This document shows positions 1-6,479 of a stretch of 18,402 nucleotides of DNA, one piece after another. A program made the translations under genes and the position numbers. The stretch is from an uncultured bacterium (GTDB taxonomy: Bacteria; Cloacimonadota; Cloacimonadia; Cloacimonadales; Cloacimonadaceae), in contig CALGPA010000025.1 of NCBI GenBank assembly GCA_937960795.1, positions 1 through 18,402 on the forward strand, written 5' to 3'. The number at the start of each line of letters is the position of its first letter. Position 1 is the first letter of the stretch. Under the pieces are notes generated by a model. It did not search any database. It had not been told where the DNA came from and worked only from the letters and a program-made list of their open reading frames with translations.

Positions 1-21
1 GAATCTATAGAAATTACCCAG

Positions 22-40
22 CAGCCCTAGACTAGTCATT
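22..40 (+). repeat. Direct repeat, left copy (19 nt)
   Basis: cagccctagactagtcatt at 22-40 recurs at 350-368 with two mismatches. The two copies bracket the hairpin-rich block between them. Confidence 0.5.
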
Positions 41-75
41 CCGGAAAGTCGAACGGAGTGAGGCTTATCCGGAAT
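38..75. repeat. Inverted repeat, 8-bp arms
   Basis: ATTCCGGA at 38-45 is the exact reverse complement of TCCGGAAT at 68-75, with a 22-nt interior. The window opens with gaatctatag, which resembles the tail of similar dispersed extragenic repeats that I recall from related genomes. Membership in such a family is inference. Confidence 0.5.
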
Positions 76-175
76 CCATTATCTGTCCACAGAATGACAC
101 TAATTTGCACATATTAGCTCAAGAGGCTTGAGAAGCATATCCCTAGCTCCTGCCCGGATGGGCGGCTACTATCCC

Positions 176-228
176 ACGCGACAAGATGTCGCGTCTACTA
201 TGGGGGGCTAAAAGCAGCCCCTACACTA
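176..228 (+). repeat. 53-nt two-hairpin repeat, copy 1
   Basis: The unit holds two stem-loops. The first is a perfect 7-bp stem (176-182 with 188-194) around loop AAGAT. The second pairs GGGGCT (204-209) with AGCCCC (216-221). Each is followed by a ctac-type tail. The same unit recurs exactly 100 nt downstream with 48 of 53 positions identical. Confidence 0.7.
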
Positions 229-230
229 AT

Positions 231-249
231 ATGCGGCTAAAATCCGCAT
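231..249 (+). repeat. Related hairpin between the two repeat copies
   Basis: ATGCGG (231-236) pairs perfectly with CCGCAT (244-249) around loop CTAAAAT, followed by ctaca. The loop and tail match the second hairpin of the flanking 53-nt units while the stem sequence differs, so it looks like another member of the same hairpin family. Confidence 0.55.
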
Positions 250-275
250 CTACACAGCCATGTCTGCTCCTTGTT

Positions 276-328
276 ACGCGTCAAGATGTCGCGTCTACTA
301 TGGGCGGCTAAAAGCCGTCCCTACATTA
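276..328 (+). repeat. 53-nt two-hairpin repeat, copy 2
   Basis: Second copy of the unit at 176-228, differing at five positions. Its first stem (276-282 with 288-294) carries one T-T mismatch. Its second stem (302-308 with 314-320) is a full 7-bp stem including one G-T wobble around loop TAAAA. Confidence 0.7.
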
Positions 329-349
329 GCTATACCATATCTTCACTAC

Positions 350-368
350 CAGCTCTAGATTAGTCATT
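350..368 (+). repeat. Direct repeat, right copy (19 nt)
   Basis: cagctctagattagtcatt at 350-368 matches 22-40 at 17 of 19 positions. It lies just before the short open frame that runs into der. Confidence 0.5.
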
Positions 369-374
369 GTGGGC

Positions 375-470
375 ATGACCGCTATGATGAAGATCTTAAA
401 CACAGCCATTGACAAAATCAGCCTCTTCAAAATGCTGGAACAAATAGCATTTAAAGGCAGTAATAAATGA
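375..470 (+). CDS. Short open frame, possible tail of a lost upstream gene
   Basis: The frame is open from a stop at 327-329. From ATG 375 it encodes 31 residues ending LEQIAFKGSNK, and its TGA at 468-470 overlaps the der ATG at 467 (ATGA). Such an overlap is the usual arrangement along this gene run, so the frame could be the C-terminal end of a gene whose 5' part was replaced by the repeat block, or a small leader frame coupled to der. No clear ribosome binding site precedes 375, and I do not recognise the peptide. It may be chance. Confidence 0.25.
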   Translation: MTAMMKILNTAIDKISLFKMLEQIAFKGSNK

Positions 471-1822
471 GAAAATACATAGTATCGATCTTAGGACGCC
501 CAAACGTGGGCAAATCGACCTTGTTTAACAGGCTGTGCCGCAAGCGTATGGCGATCGTCGATTTTGAAGCGGGCATCACTCGGGATCGCAAATATGAAGA
601 TGTCGAATGGAACGGCAAGGTCTTCAAGCTGGTGGATACCGGCGGCATCGTCTACGATAGCGATGATTCCATGGACAAGATGATCATGCATCAAGCGCTT
701 TTGGCAATTGACGAAAGTGATCTGATCATCTTCATGGTCGACGCCCACACGGGGACTACCGACCTTGACAAAGCGATCGCCAAGATCCTTTTCCCTCATA
801 GAGATAAGGTCATGCTCGTCGCAAACAAGGCAGATAGCGAGAAACACGAGTGGGAAGTCTATGATTTTCTCCAGCTTGGCTTTGGTGATGCCTTCCCTAT
901 CTCCGCGTCTCATGGGCGCAATACCGGGGACTTTTTGGATGAGCTGATAAACATGATGCCGGACACGATGGATATAAATTATGAAGAGCAAGACACCCTT
1001 GCCAAGCGCACCCGCATCGCCGTGGTCGGCAAACCCAATGTCGGCAAATCATCGATCGTCAATCTGCTCATCGGAGATGACAAACAGATAGTGACCGACA
1101 TCCCCGGAACCACCCGGGATAGCATCGACACTCCGTTTCGCTTTCATGGCAAGGACTATGTCTTGGTCGATACAGCCGGATTGCGCCGCAAGAAAAAGGT
1201 AAACTACGGAGTGGAGTATTTCAGCACAATGCGCACCATTGAGGCTGTGGATCGCTCTGATATCGTTGTCTTGGTGCTTACTGCAGATGAGGAAATCTCG
1301 GTGCAGGATCTCAAGATTGCATCCTACGCCCAGCGCAAGATGAAAGAAATCATGATCGTCTATAATAAATGGGATTTGGTGGATAAAGACAGCTCAACGA
1401 CCGGAAAATACATCAAAGAATTGCACTATCAGATGCCGTTTTTACGCTTTGCCCCAGTGATCTTCATCTCCGCCAAGACGCATCAACGCATCCACAAATT
1501 GATGGAGACCGTGGCGCTGATCGAGGAAGAAAGTCAAAAGCGTATCCCGACTTCCGAGCTCAATCGCTTCATGGAGACGGTCATCGCCCGCAGACCTCCC
1601 ACTCACCCCACGGGAAGACACGTGAAGATCTTCTACATCACGCAGGCGGCAGTCAAACCTCCCGTCTTCATCTTTTTCTGCAATGCTCCGGCTCTCATCA
1701 CAGAGAATTATCGCAAGTTTTTGAACAATCAGCTTCGCGAAATCTTCCATTTTTCGGGAGTATCGATCAAGCTGATCTTCAAGGGTCGCAGTAAAGAGGA
1801 GATTGAGGATGACAAACGCTAA
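467..1822 (+). CDS. der: Ribosome assembly GTPase Der (EngA)
   Basis: Der is a tandem-GTPase assembly factor for the 50S ribosomal subunit and acts in the cytoplasm. The 451-residue product has the full architecture. The first G domain shows GRPNVGKS at residues 10-17, DTGG at 57-60 and NKAD at 120-123. The second shows GKPNVGKS at 188-195, DTAG at 235-238 and NKWD at 300-303. A C-terminal KH-like domain of roughly 110 residues follows. Length is normal for the family (about 440-490). It is the first recognisable gene of an 18-gene co-directional run, and its 3' end overlaps plsY by 14 nt. No strong Shine-Dalgarno precedes ATG 467, which overlaps the stop of a short upstream frame, so translation may be coupled to it (inference). 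Confidence 0.97.
   Translation: MRKYIVSILGRPNVGKSTLFNRLCRKRMAIVDFEAGITRDRKYEDVEWNGKVFKLVDTGGIVYDSDDSMDKMIMHQALLAIDESDLIIFMVDAHTGTTDLDKAIAKILFPHRDKVMLVANKADSEKHEWEVYDFLQLGFGDAFPISASHGRNTGDFLDELINMMPDTMDINYEEQDTLAKRTRIAVVGKPNVGKSSIVNLLIGDDKQIVTDIPGTTRDSIDTPFRFHGKDYVLVDTAGLRRKKKVNYGVEYFSTMRTIEAVDRSDIVVLVLTADEEISVQDLKIASYAQRKMKEIMIVYNKWDLVDKDSSTTGKYIKELHYQMPFLRFAPVIFISAKTHQRIHKLMETVALIEEESQKRIPTSELNRFMETVIARRPPTHPTGRHVKIFYITQAAVKPPVFIFFCNAPALITENYRKFLNNQLREIFHFSGVSIKLIFKGRSKEEIEDDKR
1795..1801 (+). promoter_or_regulatory. Ribosome binding site that sets the plsY start
   Basis: AGAGGAG lies inside the end of der, 7 nt before ATG 1809. An in-frame TTG at 1803 would be only 1 nt from it, so ATG 1809 is the better start. 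Confidence 0.65.
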
Positions 1823-2435
1823 CCTTTGGATGCCCGTTTTAGCCTATCTTTTGGGCAGCATCCCGGTGGGCTGGATCGTCGCAAGAGTCTTTTTTAAGAC
1901 GGACATCCGCAAGCAAGGAAGCGGCAATATTGGCGCTACAAATGCTCTGAGAAACTTTGGCACCACGGTGGGGATCATCGTCTTGCTATTGGATCTGCTC
2001 AAGGGCTTTTTGGCAGTGCGCATTGCCGGAGGAATCTTTGGCATGGAATCCGGCTTGGTAACTTTGTGTGGACTTTTGGCGATTTTGGGGCACGTCTTCC
2101 CCGTCTGGCTCAAGTTTCGTGGTGGCAAAGGCGTGGCGACAGCAGCGGGAGTCTTTCTCGCGCTGGCACCACTCTCTTTGGCAATCGCTTTGGGACTCTT
2201 TGTGATCATAGTCGCGCTCACTCGTTATGTATCCTTGGGCTCGATTCTGGCCGCACTCACCTTTGGTGTGGCGGTCTACCTATTTGAGTTTCAGCAATAT
2301 GTCCAAAATTGGTCAAAGCTCCTATTGATCACCCTGGTGATCCTGATGATCATCTTCAAGCATCGCCAAAACATCGGGCGCTTGCTGAAGGGAAATGAAA
2401 ACAGACTTACTTTTACGAAGAAAGGGAATAAATAA
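1809..2435 (+). CDS. plsY: Acyl-phosphate:glycerol-3-phosphate acyltransferase PlsY
   Basis: PlsY is an inner-membrane enzyme that transfers an acyl group from acyl-phosphate (made by PlsX) to glycerol-3-phosphate, the first step of phospholipid synthesis. The 208-residue product is strongly hydrophobic with several membrane segments and carries the three family motifs: GSGNIGATN at 37-45, FRGGKGVAT at 103-111, and HRQNIGRLLKG near 185-195. Length is typical. ATG 1809 is chosen over TTG 1803 because of the spacing from AGAGGAG. It overlaps der by 14 nt, and its TAA shares one base with the purF ATG (TAATG). plsX is not in the window. Confidence 0.96.
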   Translation: MTNANLWMPVLAYLLGSIPVGWIVARVFFKTDIRKQGSGNIGATNALRNFGTTVGIIVLLLDLLKGFLAVRIAGGIFGMESGLVTLCGLLAILGHVFPVWLKFRGGKGVATAAGVFLALAPLSLAIALGLFVIIVALTRYVSLGSILAALTFGVAVYLFEFQQYVQNWSKLLLITLVILMIIFKHRQNIGRLLKGNENRLTFTKKGNK

Positions 2436-3811
2436 TGTGTGGAATAATCGGTGTATTTGGTAGTCCCAATGCCTCAAGGCTGGCGTCTTTGGGACTTTTT
2501 GCCATCCAACATCGGGGGCAAGAGAGCTGTGGTATGGCGGTCTCAGACGGCAAAGTGATCCGCCTGCGCAAGAAGATGGGTCTGGTAAAAGAAGTTTTTA
2601 ACGATGCAGAGCTTAGAGCGCTGCCCGGAGAGATAGCCATCGGGCACGTGCGCTATCCCACCAAAGGCTCAGCTACAGAATTTAACACGCAGCCTCATTT
2701 GGTGGAGACCCTGGCGGGTCCGACCTATGCTTTGGCATCCAATGGAGATCTAGTTAATTATCATGCGATGCGCCGTTTTTTGGAAGAGCGCAATGTGTAT
2801 TTTAAAAGCGACAACGATGGAGAGCTCTTGGTCAAATACATCGCCTATCAGGTGATGCGCCAAGGGGAAGGCATCATCGAAGCGATCCGCCATCTCATGG
2901 AAGATATCAAGGGAGCATATTCCACGGTGCTTTGCACACGTGATGCGATGTATATGTTTCGGGATCCGCACAGCATCCGTCCGATGGTCTGGGGCAAGAT
3001 GGAGGATGGCACCGTGGTGGTCTCTTCTGAAAGCTGCGCCCTGGATACGCTTGGCGCCATAGATCGGCAAGAGATCCCGTCTGCGGGCATCATCAAGGTA
3101 AGCAGCGAAGGCCTGAGAGTCATCGAAAATGATCCCGAATTATATCGCCGTGTACCCAATTCCAAGCACTGCATCTTTGAACACATATATTTTTCCCGGC
3201 CTGATAGCTACCACTTTGGCGAAGACGTCTTTAGAGTACGTGAGCGCCTCGGAGCAGCTTTGGCTGAGACTGATGAAAATCTTGATATTGACTATGTGGT
3301 GCCGGTGCCGGATTCTTCAAATTTCATTGGATTGGGCTATAGCAATCAGTCCAAGGTCCCTCTCTCACTAGGCTTGATCCGCAATCACTACATCGGCAGG
3401 ACCTTCATCAAGCCCGAACAAACGATCCGTGATGAGAGTGTCCGCCAGAAGTTTAATCTCTTGCCAAACTTCTTTAAAGGCAAGAATATAGTTCTGATCG
3501 ACGACAGCATCGTGCGGGGTACGACCATCCGCAAGATTGTGGATCTGATCAAGACCGCCGGGGTGAATCAGGTGCATCTGAGAATCGGCAGTCCACAGGT
3601 CAAATATAGCTGCTATTATGGCATTGATACTCCTTCCAAAGAAGAGCTGGTGGCAAATCAGCACAGCCTCGAAGAAATCCGTCGACGTACCCAGGTCGAT
3701 AGCATCAAGTTTATGGACATTAATGATTTAAGAAGATGCGTGCAAAAGCCCGACGACTATTGCTATGCCTGCTTCAATGGAGACTACCCCCTGGGAGTAG
3801 CTGGAGAATAA
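2435..3811 (+). CDS. purF: Amidophosphoribosyltransferase PurF
   Basis: PurF makes 5-phosphoribosylamine from PRPP and glutamine, the first committed step of purine synthesis. The 458-residue product begins MCGI, so Cys2 becomes the N-terminal nucleophile after Met removal and there is no propeptide to process. The class II glutaminase domain covers about residues 2-235. The phosphoribosyltransferase domain shows the PRPP loop VLIDDSIVRGTT at 353-364. C246, C393, C443 and C446 sit in contexts matching the [4Fe-4S] ligands of the Bacillus subtilis-type enzyme, suggesting an oxygen-sensitive form. An AAAGGGA binding site precedes ATG 2435 by 7 nt. hldA starts 1 nt after the stop. Confidence 0.97.
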   Translation: MCGIIGVFGSPNASRLASLGLFAIQHRGQESCGMAVSDGKVIRLRKKMGLVKEVFNDAELRALPGEIAIGHVRYPTKGSATEFNTQPHLVETLAGPTYALASNGDLVNYHAMRRFLEERNVYFKSDNDGELLVKYIAYQVMRQGEGIIEAIRHLMEDIKGAYSTVLCTRDAMYMFRDPHSIRPMVWGKMEDGTVVVSSESCALDTLGAIDRQEIPSAGIIKVSSEGLRVIENDPELYRRVPNSKHCIFEHIYFSRPDSYHFGEDVFRVRERLGAALAETDENLDIDYVVPVPDSSNFIGLGYSNQSKVPLSLGLIRNHYIGRTFIKPEQTIRDESVRQKFNLLPNFFKGKNIVLIDDSIVRGTTIRKIVDLIKTAGVNQVHLRIGSPQVKYSCYYGIDTPSKEELVANQHSLEEIRRRTQVDSIKFMDINDLRRCVQKPDDYCYACFNGDYPLGVAGE

Positions 3812-3812
3812 A

Positions 3813-4781
3813 ATGCAAGATCTCTTAGCGCTGATAGCCGGCAAAAAGGCTGTCGTCCTCGGCGACATGATGCTCGATAGCTACCAATGGGGCAAGGTGC
3901 AGCGCATCTCCCCGGAAGCACCGGTCCCCATAATCGAGATCAATCGGGAAGAATATCGCTTGGGCGGGGCTGCAAATGTGGCGCTAAACCTTTCTGCCCT
4001 CGGCGCAGAGGTCTTCCCCGTGGGAATCATCGGAGCCGGACCAAACGCTAAGATCATCGCTGATCTCTTTGCACAAAGCGGCTTGGATCCTGAAGGCTTA
4101 GTGAGGCTAAAAGACCGCAAGACGACCATCAAAACTCGCATCGGAGCCGCAAATCAGCAGATTGTGCGCATTGATATCGAGGATAGCTCATGGATCTCGG
4201 AGGACGCAGAAGACGAGATCTTGGGAAGGCTGGAACCGCGCATCAAGATCGCTGATCTGATGATCATCGAAGATTATAACAAGGGGCTTCTGACAGAAAG
4301 CCTCATCCGCAGAGCTTTGGAGCTTTGCCAAAAACATGGCGTCGATGTGGCAGTGGATCCCAAACAGAAGAATTTCTTTTGCTATACCGATGTGGACATC
4401 TTTAAACCAAACTATCTGGAACTCAAGACAAATCTGGGACGCAGCTTTGAGAGCGACGAGGATTTCTTTGCCGCCGCTCGCGACTTACAGAGCCGCATTC
4501 GCTGCAAATTCCTGGTGGTCACACGTGGGGCAAAAGGCATGTTTATCTTCTCCCAAGATCAGCCCGTGAAGCATCTTCCCAGCTATGCCCGGGAAGTCTA
4601 TGATGTATCCGGAGCGGGAGACACTGTGATCAGCGCGCTTGGTCTTGCCTATTGCAGCGGTGCGGAGATTGATCTGGCAGCATCCTTTGCAAATCACGCC
4701 GCAGCAGTGGTCTGTGGCAAGCTCGGCACAGCATCTGCGAGTGCTGATGAGATCCTGGAGAGCTATCGTGCTCACAGATAA
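3813..4781 (+). CDS. hldA: D-glycero-beta-D-manno-heptose-7-phosphate kinase
   Basis: This PfkB-family sugar kinase phosphorylates heptose 7-phosphate at C1 to the 1,7-bisphosphate, on the route to ADP-heptose for the LPS inner core. The 322-residue product corresponds to domain I of bifunctional HldE (RfaE). It has the RfaE hallmark SPEAPVP at 33-39, the GGAANVA ribokinase-type motif at 51-57, and the C-terminal anion-hole motif GAGD at 267-270 with D270 as the expected catalytic base. GGAG lies 6 nt before ATG 3813. It overlaps the separate adenylyltransferase gene by 14 nt, so the two activities normally fused in enterobacterial HldE are separate but likely coupled proteins. The bisphosphate phosphatase gmhB and the epimerase hldD are not in the window. 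Confidence 0.93.
   Translation: MQDLLALIAGKKAVVLGDMMLDSYQWGKVQRISPEAPVPIIEINREEYRLGGAANVALNLSALGAEVFPVGIIGAGPNAKIIADLFAQSGLDPEGLVRLKDRKTTIKTRIGAANQQIVRIDIEDSSWISEDAEDEILGRLEPRIKIADLMIIEDYNKGLLTESLIRRALELCQKHGVDVAVDPKQKNFFCYTDVDIFKPNYLELKTNLGRSFESDEDFFAAARDLQSRIRCKFLVVTRGAKGMFIFSQDQPVKHLPSYAREVYDVSGAGDTVISALGLAYCSGAEIDLAASFANHAAAVVCGKLGTASASADEILESYRAHR
4757..4760 (+). promoter_or_regulatory. Ribosome binding site for the GTG start of hldE2
   Basis: GGAG inside the end of hldA lies 7 nt before GTG 4768. It supports that GTG over the in-frame upstream starts, which would lie deep inside hldA. Confidence 0.55.
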
Positions 4782-5250
4782 AATCATCCCCATCGATAAG
4801 GTCTCAGAGCTCATGAGTGTCCTGAATCATGAAGGGAATAAGATCGTCTTTACAAATGGCTGTTTTGACATTCTCCATGCCGGGCATGTGCGCTATCTGG
4901 ATCAAGCAAAATCCTTGGGAGACATTCTGATCTTGGGGCTAAACAGCGACAGCTCCGTCAAGCGCCTCAAGGGTGAAGAGCGTCCCATCAATCATCAGGA
5001 TGATCGGGCAATCGTGCTTGCGGGCTTGGCAGCGGTCGACTTCATCGTTATCTTTGAGGAAGATACTCCCTTTGATCTCATTAAGCTCGTCAAGCCCGAT
5101 GTTTTGGTCAAGGGTGGAGACTGGAAGGCGCAGGATATCGTGGGCTCAGATATCGTCTTGGCAAAAGGCGGAGAGGTGCGCTCTTTGGCATTTTCAAAAG
5201 GGCTTTCCACCACAAATACACTTGCCAGATTAAGGAAGATCGATGCATAA
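4768..5250 (+). CDS. rfaE2: D-beta-D-heptose 1-phosphate adenylyltransferase
   Basis: This cytidylyltransferase-fold enzyme adds AMP from ATP to heptose 1-phosphate, giving ADP-heptose for LPS core or another heptosylated polymer. It corresponds to HldE domain II. The nucleotide-binding signature NGCFDILHAGH ends at residue 40, with the HxGH histidines at 37 and 40. The second motif region near the C terminus reads SKGLSTTNT. GTG 4768 gives a 160-residue protein, the usual size for stand-alone RfaE2. The frame is open further upstream to 4639, but that part lies wholly inside hldA and is not typical of the family. The 14-nt overlap with the kinase gene and 8-nt overlap with the next gene point to translational coupling. 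Confidence 0.92.
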   Translation: MLTDKIIPIDKVSELMSVLNHEGNKIVFTNGCFDILHAGHVRYLDQAKSLGDILILGLNSDSSVKRLKGEERPINHQDDRAIVLAGLAAVDFIVIFEEDTPFDLIKLVKPDVLVKGGDWKAQDIVGSDIVLAKGGEVRSLAFSKGLSTTNTLARLRKIDA

Positions 5251-5653
5251 AGAAGAGATTCATGACAAAGGCCACGTTTTAGCTTTTGAGAATGGCATTG
5301 CCACTATCGAAATGCAACGCAGCGGCGGATGCAAGGGCTGTGCCATGAGAGGATTCTGCTTTTCAAAGAGCACGCCTGCCGTGTTTCATCTGCCCACAGA
5401 GCTTGATCTTAAGCCCAATGATGAGGTGGAGATGATGATCTCACCCGAAGGAAGGGTCGCCGCGAGTCTCTTGATCTTTGGATTTCCGGTGCTCAGCCTG
5501 ATCATCGGTTTTGTCTTGGCAAGCATCTTTATGGGCGAACTCGCCAGCATTATCTTTGCTTTTGCCCTCATGGCGCTTAGTTTTTTAGTAGTTCGCTTCT
5601 GTGATAAGAAATGGGGTAACAAGGTGAGAATCGAGATTGTGAGGAAATTGTGA
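5243..5653 (+). CDS. RseC/MucC-type membrane protein (SoxR-reducing system family)
   Basis: The 136-residue protein has the RseC layout: an N-terminal soluble part with a cysteine cluster C30-x2-C33-x5-C39 (GGCKGCAMRGFC), then two hydrophobic segments at about 73-97 and 100-117, and a basic C-terminal tail. In Escherichia coli RseC is linked to control of sigma-E and to the SoxR-reducing complex with the Rnf-like Rsx proteins. In many anaerobes its relatives lie beside rnf genes. No rnf genes are present here. AAGGA sits about 6 nt before ATG 5243, which overlaps the end of rfaE2, and its own TGA overlaps the folB GTG. The family call is fairly secure; its partner in this organism is unknown. 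Confidence 0.82.
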   Translation: MHKEEIHDKGHVLAFENGIATIEMQRSGGCKGCAMRGFCFSKSTPAVFHLPTELDLKPNDEVEMMISPEGRVAASLLIFGFPVLSLIIGFVLASIFMGELASIIFAFALMALSFLVVRFCDKKWGNKVRIEIVRKL

Positions 5654-6009
5654 AGATAAAACTAAATGAGATGGTATTTTATGGCTTCCACGGGGTTCAT
5701 GACGAAGAGCGCCGTTTGGGACAACGCTTTGTGGTCTCAGCCACCTTGTATACTGATTATGACAAAGATTTTAGCATCCGCGAGCTTGACGACACGGTGG
5801 ACTATACCAAAGTCTACGACGATATCCGCGAGATCATGGAAAGTATGCAGTTTCAGCTACTTGAGAGCTGTGCCAATACCATCGCCGACAAGCTGATCCG
5901 AGATTTTCCTTTGATCCAGAAGCTTGAGATCTGCATCCAAAAGCCTTCCGTGCCCATCCCGGGTAGCCTAAAAAGCGTGGAAGTGGAGATATGTCGGACA
6001 CGCAATTGA
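5650..6009 (+). CDS. folB: Dihydroneopterin aldolase FolB
   Basis: FolB converts 7,8-dihydroneopterin to 6-hydroxymethyl-7,8-dihydropterin and glycolaldehyde in folate synthesis. The 119-residue product matches the family length. It carries YGFHGVHDEERRLGQ at 11-25, where E20 aligns with the conserved substrate-binding glutamate. Y52 and K98 (in IQKPSVPIPG) align with the active-site tyrosine and lysine. It starts with GTG inside the GTGA overlap with the rseC-like gene, preceded by GAGGA. Its last 19 nt overlap folK, which encodes the next enzyme in the pathway. Confidence 0.95.
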   Translation: MKIKLNEMVFYGFHGVHDEERRLGQRFVVSATLYTDYDKDFSIRELDDTVDYTKVYDDIREIMESMQFQLLESCANTIADKLIRDFPLIQKLEICIQKPSVPIPGSLKSVEVEICRTRN

Positions 6010-6479
6010 CCTACCATCTCCTGCTTGGGGCAAACATGGAGGAGCCCGAGCTTATAATCAAAAGAGCGGTCTCCATGATAAGTGAATTGCCGGATTGTCA
6101 GATGATCAAGCTCTCATCTCTTCAAAGAACCAAGCCTTATGGCAAGACCGATCAAGAAGATTTTTATAATCAAGTGATTCAGATTCGATCTCCCATTGAG
6201 CCTTCTGATATGATGCAAGCCCTTCTGGATATCGAATCCCGCTTGGGCAGAGTGCGCAAAGAAAGATGGGGAGCCAGGATCATCGATATCGACATCCTGC
6301 TGATCGAGGATAAAGTAATTGACACTAGTGTTTTGAAGGTGCCGCATTATGACCTGCACAATAGGGCTTTTGCACTTGAGCTGATCTGTGAGATCGCTCC
6401 CGATGCGGTGCATCCCATCTACCAAAAAACAATGCATGAGCTTCTTATGCAAGCTCAGATTCACGGAGGAAAACAATGA
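5991..6479 (+). CDS. folK: 6-hydroxymethyl-7,8-dihydropterin pyrophosphokinase FolK
   Basis: FolK transfers pyrophosphate from ATP to 6-hydroxymethyl-7,8-dihydropterin, the product of FolB. The 162-residue protein has the HPPK signature ERWGARIIDIDILL at 91-104. R92 and R96 match conserved arginines, and D99 and D101 match the Mg-binding aspartates. The N terminus YHLLLGAN fits the usual LGSN start motif, though the following GD is replaced by MEE. GTGGAG precedes ATG 5991. It overlaps glmU by 4 nt (ATGA). folP, the next folate gene, is not in the window. Confidence 0.96.
   Translation: MSDTQLTYHLLLGANMEEPELIIKRAVSMISELPDCQMIKLSSLQRTKPYGKTDQEDFYNQVIQIRSPIEPSDMMQALLDIESRLGRVRKERWGARIIDIDILLIEDKVIDTSVLKVPHYDLHNRAFALELICEIAPDAVHPIYQKTMHELLMQAQIHGGKQ

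Larger units (their letters stand above)
1..374. other. Gene-free leader region with repeats
   Basis: No reading frame here resembles a known protein. The stretch is dominated by short inverted repeats (about 38-75, 100-117, 118-132, 176-194, 204-221, 231-249, 276-294 and 302-320) and two direct repeat pairs, described separately. It separates whatever lies to the left from the der-led gene run. I found no convincing promoter, although one for der would be expected here or further left. The density of short hairpins suggests accumulated extragenic repeat elements rather than a decayed gene; that is inference. Confidence 0.6.

Noticed and set aside
176..328. CRISPR array
   Set aside because: Only two copies of a 53-nt unit, each holding hairpins, with no third repeat at the same spacing and no cas genes.
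409..414. TTGACA as the -35 box of a der promoter
   Set aside because: No acceptable -10 hexamer lies 15-19 nt downstream (about 430-440 reads caaaatgctgg), and it falls inside the short open frame.
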